From positions 62,001 to 126,000 of the forward strand of contig NZ_SZVW01000027.1 in NCBI RefSeq assembly GCF_007655005.1: a stretch of DNA of 64,000 bases, read 5' to 3'. Below the pieces are notes generated by a model that was not told where the DNA came from, made no database searches, and saw only the letters and a list, made by a program, of their open reading frames with translations. The first letter of the stretch is position 1. Each line of letters opens with the position of its first letter. A program made the position numbers and the translations under genes. The DNA comes from Streptomyces tibetensis. Its GTDB lineage: Bacteria > Actinomycetota > Actinomycetes > Streptomycetales > Streptomycetaceae. Below, in pieces: positions 16,624-24,712 of this stretch.

Positions 16624-18126
16624 CTACCACTTGCCCGGCGCGTAGTCCTTCAGGAAGACCCCGTACAGGTCCTCGCCCGCCTCGCCCCGCACGATCGGGT
16701 CGTAGACCCGGGCTGCACCGTCGACCAGGTCGAGCGGCGCGTGGAACCCGGCCTCGGCGAGCCGCAGCTTGTCGTAGTGAGGCCGCTCGTCCGTGATCCA
16801 GCCCGTGTCCACCGAGGTCATCAGGATCCCGTCGGTCTGGAACATCTCCTGTGCGCTGGTCCGGGTCACCATGTTCATCGCGGCCTTCGCGGCATTGGTG
16901 TTCGGATGCCCGGCGCCCTTGTAGCCGCGCCCGAAGACACCCTCCATCGCGGACACGTTCACCACGTACGCGCGCCCGCTCTCCGCCTTCTTCGCGGCCT
17001 CGGCCATGGCCGGCCGCAGCGCGCTGATCAGGATGAACGGCGCCGTGTAGTTGCACAGCTGCGTCTCCAGCAGCTCGACGGGCGAGATCTGCTCGATCGT
17101 CTGCACCCAGGTGTTGGAGTCGACCACGTCGGGCACGAGGCCGCCCGCGTCGATCGCCGTGCCGTCCAGGTGCCGCTCGACGCTGGCGTTGCCCGCGACC
17201 AGGGCGAGGTCGGCGACCTTCTGGGCGTCGAGGCCGCTGGTCCCCAGCGGCAGCGCGGCGATGCCGTCGACGGCGCCGGAGTTGAAGGCGCCGATGACGT
17301 GGTGGGCGGGCAGCTCACCGGCGGGCAGCGGGGCGCTCTCGCCCTCGACCAGCGCGGCGTAGGCGGAGGGCAGGCGGCGCACGGTCTGCGTCGCGTTGTT
17401 GACGAGGATGTCGAGCGGGCCCGCCTCGGCGACCTGCTCCGCGAGGGCCACGGCCTGCGCCGGGTCGCGCAGGTCGATCCCGACGACCTCCAGGCGGTGC
17501 AGCCAGTCCGCGGAGTCGTCCATGGCCTTGAAACGGCGGATGGCGTCCTTGGGGAAGCGCGTGGTGATCGTGGTGTGCGCGCCGTCGCGCAGCAGCCGGA
17601 GCGCGATGTACATGCCGATCTTGGCCCGGCCGCCGGTGAGCAGGGCCCGCTTGCCGGTGAGGTCGGCGCGGACGTCGCGCTTCTCGCGGTTCACGCGGGC
17701 GCAGTCGGGACAGAGCTGGTGGTAGAAGTAGTCGACTTCGACGTACCGGCTCTTGCAGGTGTAGCAGGAACGGGGGCGCTGGAGTATGCCCGCGATCCTG
17801 CCCTCCTCGGTGTTCGACGACGGCAGCAGGCCCTCGGTCTCGTCGTCGATGCGCTGGGCGGAGCCGGTCGCCGTGGACTCCGTGACCGCCTTGTCGTGGG
17901 CGGTCTTGGCGGCCCGGCGCTCCTGGCGGCGGCGCTGCTTGACCGTGCGGTAGATCCCGGCGGTGGCCCGGCGCACCGCGATGGCGTCCGGGTGGTCGAC
18001 CTCCAGCTTGTCGAGTTCCTCGAGCACGCTGAGGCAGACGGCCAGGCGCTCCGGGTCGATGCCGGGTCCGTACGAGAGCCCGCCGGCCTCGTCCATGGCC
18101 TGCGGGCCGTCCTCTGTCACCGTCAT
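16624..18126 (-). CDS. SDR-family oxidoreductase with N-terminal zinc ribbon and atypical active site
   Basis: A 500-residue protein from ATG 18126. Residues 1-115 are a charged helical extension. Residues 121-142 form a zinc ribbon (C121-x2-C124 ... C139-x2-C142 in RSCYTCKSRY and HQLCPDCARV). A Rossmann SDR domain follows from about residue 155, with TGGRAKIG at 164-171 for NAD(P) binding and NNATQTVRRL for the NNAG-type motif. The catalytic Ser is in VNVSAMEGVFG, but the usual Tyr-x3-Lys reads Thr-Asn-Ala-Ala-Lys, so the general-base Tyr is absent. It may be a non-classical reductase or a sensor of NAD(P). The substrate is unknown. Confidence 0.85.
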   Translation of the reverse strand: MTVTEDGPQAMDEAGGLSYGPGIDPERLAVCLSVLEELDKLEVDHPDAIAVRRATAGIYRTVKQRRRQERRAAKTAHDKAVTESTATGSAQRIDDETEGLLPSSNTEEGRIAGILQRPRSCYTCKSRYVEVDYFYHQLCPDCARVNREKRDVRADLTGKRALLTGGRAKIGMYIALRLLRDGAHTTITTRFPKDAIRRFKAMDDSADWLHRLEVVGIDLRDPAQAVALAEQVAEAGPLDILVNNATQTVRRLPSAYAALVEGESAPLPAGELPAHHVIGAFNSGAVDGIAALPLGTSGLDAQKVADLALVAGNASVERHLDGTAIDAGGLVPDVVDSNTWVQTIEQISPVELLETQLCNYTAPFILISALRPAMAEAAKKAESGRAYVVNVSAMEGVFGRGYKGAGHPNTNAAKAAMNMVTRTSAQEMFQTDGILMTSVDTGWITDERPHYDKLRLAEAGFHAPLDLVDGAARVYDPIVRGEAGEDLYGVFLKDYAPGKW

Positions 18127-18230
18127 CGCCGCTGTCGTTCCCTGCTCTGCCGTCGCGGCGCGCCGGTCGCGCCCGCATTCGAAGGGCGAATTCTACGGAG
18201 CGTCGGGCCGCACCGCCAAAGTCGCCTTGA

Positions 18231-19574
18231 TCACGACCGGCAGGCCTTGATCAGCGTCGCCACCTCCTTGGAGACGGCCGTGGCGAACAGGTCGAGGTCG
18301 GGGACCGCCTCGGCGTCGGCGACGAGGCCGTAGTGGACACTCCCGCGGTACGTGGAGACCGCGACCGCCAGGGAGTGGCCGGGGGCCAGCGGGGCGAAGG
18401 GGAAGACGGCGGTGAGGGGGTGGCCGCCGAGCTTCAGGCCAAGGCTGGGCAGCGGCACGCTGGTGACCAGAAGGTCGAACCAGAGCCGGGCCGCCTGGCC
18501 GACCAGGGGCCCGCCGAGCCGGTGGGCGAGGGCGGGGACGTGGTCGGCGAGCAGGGCGACGGCGCCCGCGCCCCGGTTGGGGCCGGCGTCCTTGTTGCGA
18601 TCCATGGCGTCCCGGACCGAGGCCAGGCGGGCCAGCGGGTCCGGATCGTCGACCGGAAGCCGTATCAAGTACCCGGAGAGCCGGTTGCCCTGTGGGTACG
18701 CGGTACGGGGGCGGCGCTTGGAGACGGGGATCAGCGCGCGGGGCGCAACGCCCTCGCTGCCGTCACCGCGCTCGTCGAGCCAGCGGCGCAGGGCGCCCGC
18801 GACGACCGCGATGAGGACGTCGTTGACGGTGCCGCCGACGGTCTTGCGGACGCGGTGGACGTCGTCGAGGTCGAGCACCACCCCGGCGGTGCGGCGGGTG
18901 CCGCTGGGCTCGCAGGTGAGCGCGGGGGTCGAGCGCACGTCGAGGGAGGAGCGGGCGACGGCGGCGCCGATGTCCAGGGCGCGGCTCACGTCGGACAGGG
19001 CACCGCGCATCATCGCGGGCAGATCGCGCACGTCCGGCACGAGAGCGCGCGGGGCCGCGGCGGGGCGGGGCCGCGGCGGGGGCATGTCCATGGGGTCCAT
19101 GACGCCCGCCGCGAGGGTCAGCGCCCGCAGACCGTCGGCCAGGGCGTGGTGGAACTTGAACAGCACCGCGAAGCAGACGCCGTCCTCGCCCGGCAGCACA
19201 TGGGCCTCCCAGGGAGGCCGGTCGCGCTCCAGGGGGCACCCCATGAGGCGGCCCGCCACCGCGTGGAAGTCGGCGGTGGGGGCGTGCAGCCGTACGTGGT
19301 TCAGGGGGTCGAAGTCCGGGTCCGCCTCACGGGCCGCGCCGCCGAAGGCGAGCGGCCGGCGCAGGGCGGCGGGCAGCGGCTGCCATACGTCACGGATGCG
19401 CATCCGCAGCCCGGGGACACCGGCGGCCCGGGCCGCGAGCAGGTCCGCCGCGTGGGCGCCCGCGGCGGGCGAGTGGGCCGAGAAGATCCCGAGCGCGCCG
19501 AGGTGCATCGGGTGCTCGGCGGACTCGAGGTTCCAGAACGCCAGGTCGAGAGGAGCGAGCAGGTCAGCAGTCAA
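18231..19574 (-). CDS. Wax ester synthase/diacylglycerol acyltransferase (WS/DGAT)
   Basis: A 447-residue protein from ATG 19574. The catalytic HHxxxDG motif is at residues 142-148 (FKFHHALADGLRALTLA). The N-terminal MTADLLAPLDLAFWNLESAE and the late PLYSNVPG-type region (VTSVPLPSLGLKLGGHPLTA) fit the bacterial bifunctional WS/DGAT family, which joins acyl-CoA to diacylglycerol or fatty alcohols to make storage lipid. It is probably membrane-associated at lipid droplets. It is monocistronic, with an AT-rich upstream region. Confidence 0.9.
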   Translation of the reverse strand: MTADLLAPLDLAFWNLESAEHPMHLGALGIFSAHSPAAGAHAADLLAARAAGVPGLRMRIRDVWQPLPAALRRPLAFGGAAREADPDFDPLNHVRLHAPTADFHAVAGRLMGCPLERDRPPWEAHVLPGEDGVCFAVLFKFHHALADGLRALTLAAGVMDPMDMPPPRPRPAAAPRALVPDVRDLPAMMRGALSDVSRALDIGAAVARSSLDVRSTPALTCEPSGTRRTAGVVLDLDDVHRVRKTVGGTVNDVLIAVVAGALRRWLDERGDGSEGVAPRALIPVSKRRPRTAYPQGNRLSGYLIRLPVDDPDPLARLASVRDAMDRNKDAGPNRGAGAVALLADHVPALAHRLGGPLVGQAARLWFDLLVTSVPLPSLGLKLGGHPLTAVFPFAPLAPGHSLAVAVSTYRGSVHYGLVADAEAVPDLDLFATAVSKEVATLIKACRS

Positions 19575-19671
19575 GGGCTTGCCTCGCGTCGACGACGGGT
19601 GGGCCAGCAGTCAACCGCCCCCAGCCGATTACGGTCAAGTACGATCAGGCTACGTACAGTTAACAGCAGAT

Positions 19672-19704
19672 TAAGTCCCGCCCCGGTGGAAGGGGCGGGA
19701 CTTA
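19672..19704. terminator. Strong 13-bp stem-loop between WS/DGAT and glgC
   Basis: Arms 19672-19684 (TAAGTCCCGCCCC) and 19692-19704 (GGGGCGGGACTTA) are perfect complements with a 7-base loop. It lies downstream of glgC on the minus strand, just before the WS/DGAT promoter region, and would insulate the two. Confidence 0.65.
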
Positions 19705-19817
19705 TGGTGCATGTGCCGTCAGTTCAGCACAGGTTGCGTCGCCGGGCACCCCGTGGGAGTCACCCGGGAGGCGTCACGGATCGACGCGATTGGCTTGCTG
19801 AAGGTCACCGCATGACG

Positions 19818-19846
19818 ACCGGCGGGCCGCCGATGCGCCCGCCGGT
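19818..19846 (-). terminator. Hairpin downstream of glgC
   Basis: ACCGGCGGGC (19818-19827) and GCCCGCCGGT (19837-19846) pair perfectly around a 9-base loop, about 60 bases past the glgC stop codon. A likely factor-assisted terminator. Confidence 0.55.
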
Positions 19847-19906
19847 CATCTCTGCGATCTCGCCGCTCCCCGGGCATGTCAGGACAAAGCGCCCGGGTCG
19901 CCGTCG

Positions 19907-21127
19907 TCAGGTGACCAGCTGCCCCTTGCCGAGGGCGATGACCCCGCCCTTGGACACGGTGTACAGCTCCGCGTCCCGCTCCGGGTTGACGCCGATCGTC
20001 GCGCCCGGCGGCACCTCGACGTTCTTGTCGAGGACGGCGCCGCGCACCACCGCTCCCCTGCCGATGTGCACGTTGTCGTGCAGCACCGAGCCCTGCACCA
20101 CGGCCCCCGGGTCGACCACCACACCCGGCGACAGCACGGACCGCGTGACCTGCCCGCGCACCAGGCAGCCGGCGCTGATGATGGACTCGCTGGCGATGCC
20201 GCCCGCGTTGAAGCGGGCCGGCGAGAGCTGGTACGAGTGCGTGTAGATGGGCCAGCTGCGGTTGTACAGGTTGAAGGCGGGCCGCTCGGCGATCAGGTCC
20301 ATGTGGGCCTCGTAGTAGGCGTCCATTGTCCCGACGTCCCGCCAGTAGCCCTGGTCGCGGGTGGTCTCGCCGGGCACGTGGTTGGCGCTGAAGTCGTACA
20401 GCGCGGCCTCGCCCCGGTCGGTGAGCTGGGGCAGGATCGAGCCGCCCATGTCGTGCACGGACGACTCGTCCTCCGCGTCCCGCTTGAGCGCCTCGATGAG
20501 GGCCTTGGTGGTGAAGATGTAGTTGCCCATCGAGGCGAAGACGCAGGCCGGGTCGTCCGCGAGACCCGGCGGGTCGGTCGGCTTCTCCAGGAAGCGCTCC
20601 ACCGTCTGGCCGTCCGAGCCCGGCGTGATCACCCCGAAGGACGAGGACTCGGTGCGCGGCACCCGGATGCCGGCGACTGTCACCCCCGCGCCGCTCTCGA
20701 TGTGCTGCGCGAGCATCTGGCGCGGATCCATGCGGTAGACGTGGTCGGCGCCGAAGACGGCGACGTACTCGGGCTGCTCGTCGTAGACGAGGTTCAGCGA
20801 CTGCAGGATCGCGTCGGCGCTGCCCAGGTACCAGCGCGGGCCGAGCCGCTGCTGGGCGGGCACGGGCGTGACGTAGTTGCCCAGCAGATTGGACATCCGC
20901 CAGGTGGTCGTGATGTGCCGGTCGAGCGAATGCGACTTGTACTGCGTCAGGACGCAGATGCGCAGGATGTCTCCGTTGACGAGGTTGGACAGGACGAAGT
21001 CGACCAGGCGGTACGTGCCGCCGAAGGTCACCGCCGGTTTGGCACGGTCCGCGGTCAGGGGCATCAGCCGTTTGCCCTCGCCGCCCGCCAGCACGATCCC
21101 CAGGACCGAAGGACCACCACCTCGCAT
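19907..21127 (-). CDS. glgC: Glucose-1-phosphate adenylyltransferase
   Basis: A 406-residue ADP-glucose pyrophosphorylase. ATG 21127 is chosen because GAGGGGAG lies 6-7 bases upstream; the GTG at 21142 overlaps that site. The N-terminal nucleotide-binding motif is GIVLAGGEGKRLMPLTADRA, followed by KPAVTFGGTYRLVDFVLSNL, the catalytic region FGADHVYRMD and FLEKPTDPPG for sugar phosphate. The C-terminal left-handed beta-helix is seen as repeated hexad-like motifs (SVLSPGVVVDPGAVVQGSVL). It makes ADP-glucose from glucose-1-phosphate and ATP. It is next to glgM on the same strand, 51 bases downstream of it, so the two form a unit for alpha-glucan synthesis. Confidence 0.95.
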   Translation of the reverse strand: MRGGGPSVLGIVLAGGEGKRLMPLTADRAKPAVTFGGTYRLVDFVLSNLVNGDILRICVLTQYKSHSLDRHITTTWRMSNLLGNYVTPVPAQQRLGPRWYLGSADAILQSLNLVYDEQPEYVAVFGADHVYRMDPRQMLAQHIESGAGVTVAGIRVPRTESSSFGVITPGSDGQTVERFLEKPTDPPGLADDPACVFASMGNYIFTTKALIEALKRDAEDESSVHDMGGSILPQLTDRGEAALYDFSANHVPGETTRDQGYWRDVGTMDAYYEAHMDLIAERPAFNLYNRSWPIYTHSYQLSPARFNAGGIASESIISAGCLVRGQVTRSVLSPGVVVDPGAVVQGSVLHDNVHIGRGAVVRGAVLDKNVEVPPGATIGVNPERDAELYTVSKGGVIALGKGQLVT

Positions 21128-21178
21128 GGCCGCTCCCCTCACGCCGATTTCCCGATGCCTGCCCCTGTGCAGTACCCA

Positions 21179-22336
21179 CTAAGCCTGTTTGACGATCTCC
21201 TCGTAGAGCCGGACCGTGCGGCGGGCCACCGCGTCCCAGCCGAACTCGCCGACCGCGCGTTCCCGCCCGGCCTCGCCCATCCGCCGGGCGGCCTCCGGGT
21301 CGCCCAGCACGGTGTCCATGGCCCGGGCGAGACCCGCCTCGAAGTCGTCGCCGGGCGGGACGAGCAGGCCGGTGGTGCCGTCGTCCACGACCTCGGGGAT
21401 GCCGCCGACCGCCGAGGCCACCACCGGTGTGCCGCAGGCCATGGCCTCCAGGTTCACGATGCCGAGCGGCTCGTACACCGACGGGCAGACGAAGAGGGCG
21501 GCGTGCGTGAGGAGCTGGATCACCTCCGGGCGCGGCAGCATCTTCGGGATCCAGAACACCCCGTCGCGGACCCCGCTCAGCTCGCCGAACAGCTCGCGGA
21601 ACTCCTGGTCGATCTCCGGCGTGTCCGGGGCGCCCGCGCACAGGACGACCTGCGCGGCCGGGTCGATGTCGCGCACCGCGCGCAGCAGGTGGGGGACGCC
21701 CTTCTGGCGCGTGATCCGGCCGACGAACAGCACGTACGGGCGGGAGCGGTCGAGGCCGATCCGGTCCAGGGCGTCCGTGCCGGGGTCGGGCCGGTAGAGC
21801 GTGGTGTCGATGCCGTTGTGCACGACATGGACCCGCGCCGGGTCCAGCGCCGGGTAACAGCCGAGGATGTCCTCGCGCATGGCGCCGGACACGGCGATCA
21901 CCGCGTCGGCGGCCTCGATCGCGGTGCGTTCGGCCCAGCTGGACAGTTCGTAGCCGCCGCCGAGCTGCTCGGCCTTCCAGGGGCGCAGGGGCTCCAGGGA
22001 GTGCGCGGTCATCACGTGCGGAATGCCGTACAGCATCTTCGCGAGGTGGCCGCCGAGGTTGGCGTACCAGGTGTGGGAGTGGACCAGTTCGCGGCCTTCG
22101 AGGGCGGCTGCCATGGCGAGGTCGACGGAGAACGTGCGCAGCGCGTCGTTGGCGCCGTCGAGCGCGGACCAGGGCCGGTGCCGCCGTACACCGTCGGCGC
22201 GGCCCTCGCCCCAGCAGTGCACGTCCAGGTCGACCAGTGGCCGGAGCTCACGGGCGAGGAACTCCACATGGACACCTGCACCGCCGTACACGTCCGGCGG
22301 GTACTCCCGGGTCAGCAGTCCGACTCGCACCCGCAA
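21179..22336 (-). CDS. glgM: Actinobacterial GT4 glycogen/maltose-1-phosphate synthase
   Basis: A 385-residue GT4 glycosyltransferase from ATG or GTG 22336. The N-terminus VGLLTREYPPDVYGGAGVHV has the glycine loop, the middle has YVLFVGRITRQKGVPHLLRA, and the C-terminus carries the donor-binding E-x7-E motif in CPSVYEPLGIVNLEAMACGT. This short type is annotated glgA (Corynebacterium type), but the mycobacterial homologue makes maltose-1-phosphate from ADP-glucose for the GlgE pathway and is called GlgM. The lineage and adjacent glgC make that the better guess. GlgE itself is not in the window. Confidence 0.88.
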   Translation of the reverse strand: MRVRVGLLTREYPPDVYGGAGVHVEFLARELRPLVDLDVHCWGEGRADGVRRHRPWSALDGANDALRTFSVDLAMAAALEGRELVHSHTWYANLGGHLAKMLYGIPHVMTAHSLEPLRPWKAEQLGGGYELSSWAERTAIEAADAVIAVSGAMREDILGCYPALDPARVHVVHNGIDTTLYRPDPGTDALDRIGLDRSRPYVLFVGRITRQKGVPHLLRAVRDIDPAAQVVLCAGAPDTPEIDQEFRELFGELSGVRDGVFWIPKMLPRPEVIQLLTHAALFVCPSVYEPLGIVNLEAMACGTPVVASAVGGIPEVVDDGTTGLLVPPGDDFEAGLARAMDTVLGDPEAARRMGEAGRERAVGEFGWDAVARRTVRLYEEIVKQA

Positions 22337-22369
22337 CTCCCTGCTCTCAGCGGCCGTTCCCTTTCATGG

Positions 22370-23116
22370 TCACCCAGATGGGGCGCGTGGGGAAGAGCGG
22401 GGCGGTCGTGGGAAGCAACAGTCGCCGCACACGCCCCCTCCCGGGACCCGGTAGTAGAGGCAGCAGCTGCGGCGCCGGAAGGCGGTGCCGGCGAGGGTTC
22501 CGGCGCCGGTGAGCCGGGGGTGCGCGAGGAGTTCCGCGGCCAGCGAGCGGGCCCGGGCGGCGACGTCCGTACGGCCGTGCCGCCGGGCCCAGTGGTCCAG
22601 TTCCCGGGCGGCGCCGGCCAGCGCTGAGGCGGCGTTGCCCCCCAGCAGACCGGGGGCGAGGCGGTGCTGCGCGCGCAGCGCCGCCGCCAGGGGGACGAGG
22701 TGGCCGTCCAGGACGACGTCCGCGAGCGTCGGCGCGTCGCCGGGGAGGGGCCTCACGTCCGTGAGCCACAGGTCGTCGGGGGCGCTGCCGTCGGCGTCCC
22801 AGCGCAGCAGCCGGGCGTCCAGGTCGGGAACACGGCCGTACAGCGCGGCGCAGCCGAGGGCGATCGACCAGAGCCGGGCGGCGAGGCCCAGATGGGTCAC
22901 CGACGCGGCGACACGCGGCTCCGGGGTACGCAGGGCGGTCGCGACCTTCCGCACACGAAAAATCAGGGGATTTCCTGACAGTTCCGGTGACGTTGTGGCA
23001 TACGCCTGTGCGAGAGTGGGAAGGGACCCGGCCGGTGCTCCTTCCGTGCGCAGCACGAAGAAGCCGGCGAGCGGGCGGAGCGCGGCGAGGTCGGGGTCCA
23101 GTTCCACGAAGAGCAT
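22370..23116 (-). CDS. (2Fe-2S)-binding FhuF-like protein
   Basis: A 248-residue protein from ATG 23116. The C-terminal CC-x10-C-x2-C pattern (RRRSCCLYYRVPGGGVCGDC) is the unusual [2Fe-2S] site of FhuF-type ferric-siderophore reductases. The rest is mostly helical, with LGLAARLWSIALGCAALYGR as a typical FhuF segment. It may reduce ferric siderophores in the cytoplasm. It is 33 bases upstream of glgM on the same strand but probably functionally unrelated. It is divergent from the EamA gene; that 219-base gap should hold both promoters, and I saw no clear iron-box sequence in it. Confidence 0.75.
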   Translation of the reverse strand: MLFVELDPDLAALRPLAGFFVLRTEGAPAGSLPTLAQAYATTSPELSGNPLIFRVRKVATALRTPEPRVAASVTHLGLAARLWSIALGCAALYGRVPDLDARLLRWDADGSAPDDLWLTDVRPLPGDAPTLADVVLDGHLVPLAAALRAQHRLAPGLLGGNAASALAGAARELDHWARRHGRTDVAARARSLAAELLAHPRLTGAGTLAGTAFRRRSCCLYYRVPGGGVCGDCCFPRPPRSSPRAPSG

Positions 23117-23335
23117 TAGTACCAAGGCCCCTAAGGGACGCGACCCGGTGGCCCCCGACCGGACTCGCCCACCCTGGGGATGACGCTGCTCCCCTCGTAC
23201 TCCATCGGCAGTAGGACCCAATGAGTGCTCAGGGACGACGACGGGAAGACCTGGACACGGCAGGGTGTTGGTCATGAAAGCCCACCTTTCGCCGCGCCGG
23301 GCCGAGCGCCCCGGCCTGACGCAGAGGAGCAGCCG

Positions 23336-24712
23336 ATGAGCGCCCTCGCGTTGTCCGTCCTGCTGTCCCTCGTCTCCGCGTTCGCCTACGCGGGCGGGGC
23401 GATCGTGCAGGAGCGGGTGGCGGAGTCCTCGCCGGACGAGCAGTACGCGCCGCTGCGCCGGCCGGGCTGGTGGGCGGCGGTCGGGCTGAACGGCCTCGGT
23501 GGAGTGCTGCACGTGGTGGCTCTGGCCTACGGTCCGCTGAGCCTGGTGCAGCCGCTCGGCGCGCTGACCATCGTGGTGGCGCTGCCCATGGCGGCACTGT
23601 TCGTCGGCCGCAGGGCCGGCGCCACGGCCTGGCGGGGCGCGATCATGGCGACGGTGGGGCTCGCCGGTCTGCTGTCCCTGGTCGCCGCGTCCGACGCGCG
23701 GTCGCTGGACACGGCACAGCGGGTCGCCGTCGCCGTGGTCACCGCCGGTGTGGTCGTCTCGCTGATGATCGCCGCCCGGGCGGCGCACCGGCACCCGGCG
23801 GTGCGCAGCATGATGCTGGCGACGGCCTCGGGTATCGCGTTCGGCATGTCCTCGGTGTTCACCAAGACCGTCGCGGTCGACTGGACCGGCGGCGTGTCGG
23901 CGGCGGACGTGCCCTCCCTTGCCGTAATCGGCGTCCTCGCCACGGCCGGCATGCTGCTGTCGCAGGCCTCCTACCGGGGCGCGGGCCTGGCCGCCCCGCT
24001 GGCCACGCTGACGGTCGTCAACCCGGTGGTGGCGGCCGCGGTGGGCATCACGATGTTCGGAGAAACCTTCCGCTACGGCACGACGGGGACGGCGCTCGCG
24101 CTGAGCTGCGGCGTGGTGGCGGCCGGTGGCCTGATCCTGCTGACGACGGAGCGCCTCACGCACGGCCGGCCGGCGGATGCGGCACCCCGGCCGGTCGCCG
24201 CCACCGAGCCGGTGACTGTGTCCGGACCGGTCGCCACACCGGAGCCGGTGACTGTGTCCGAGCCGGTCGCCGCGCCCGAGCCGGAGGCTGTGTCCGAGCC
24301 GGTCGCCGCGCCCGAGCCGGAGGCTGTGTCCGAGCCGGTCGCCGCGCCCGAGCCGGTGGCTGTGTCCGAGCCGGTCGCCGCGGTGGGCGAGGCCGTGGCC
24401 GCCGGTGGGCGGCCGGCCGTGGAGGATGTGTTCGTGCCCGGGCCCGCACCGCGGCCGGGGTCGGCGGCGGTGCTCGTGCCCGGGCCGAAGACGCCGCTCG
24501 CGGTGCTCGTGCCGGAGCCGGACGCACCGGTCGCGGTGCTCGCGCCGGGGCCGGCAGCAGCGGCGCCCGGTGCGGATGCCGCGTACGAGAGCGGGGAGCC
24601 GTCGGTGGTGGCCGCCGACGACGAACGCCCGCTCTCCTACGTGCCCTTCTACGGCATCCCGTACGTCCCGCTCCCCACGGTCGACCGGCACCGCATACGC
24701 GTCAGATCCTGA
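23336..24712 (+). CDS. EamA/DMT-type multidrug or metabolite transporter with repetitive tail
   Basis: A 458-residue protein from ATG 23336 (GAGGAGCAGCCG precedes). About nine or ten hydrophobic helices span residues 1-280 (for example ALSVLLSLVSAFAYAGGAIV and LATLTVVNPVVAAAVGITMF), the usual DMT layout. Residues about 283-400 are an acidic Pro-Ala-Val tail made of 12-residue repeats (VSEPVAAPEPEA) encoded by 36-bp DNA repeats. The end is LSYVPFYGIPYVPLPTVDRH. The tail is probably cytoplasmic or periplasmic and flexible. The substrate is unknown. Its last 11 bases overlap the convergent hydrolase gene. Confidence 0.85.
   Translation: MSALALSVLLSLVSAFAYAGGAIVQERVAESSPDEQYAPLRRPGWWAAVGLNGLGGVLHVVALAYGPLSLVQPLGALTIVVALPMAALFVGRRAGATAWRGAIMATVGLAGLLSLVAASDARSLDTAQRVAVAVVTAGVVVSLMIAARAAHRHPAVRSMMLATASGIAFGMSSVFTKTVAVDWTGGVSAADVPSLAVIGVLATAGMLLSQASYRGAGLAAPLATLTVVNPVVAAAVGITMFGETFRYGTTGTALALSCGVVAAGGLILLTTERLTHGRPADAAPRPVAATEPVTVSGPVATPEPVTVSEPVAAPEPEAVSEPVAAPEPEAVSEPVAAPEPVAVSEPVAAVGEAVAAGGRPAVEDVFVPGPAPRPGSAAVLVPGPKTPLAVLVPEPDAPVAVLAPGPAAAAPGADAAYESGEPSVVAADDERPLSYVPFYGIPYVPLPTVDRHRIRVRS
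24182..24385 (+). repeat. 36-bp tandem repeats in the EamA gene tail
   Basis: Units starting at 24218, 24254, 24290, 24326 and 24362 begin GTGTCCGAGCCGGTCGCC and continue through CCGGAGGCT. Copies 24254 and 24290 are identical and the outer ones diverge. The in-frame repeat makes this tail length-variable between strains. Confidence 0.85.

Noticed and set aside
20066..22627. An 853-codon plus-strand open frame
   Set aside because: It is antisense to glgC and glgM; composition is that of a high-GC shadow and no domain is seen.
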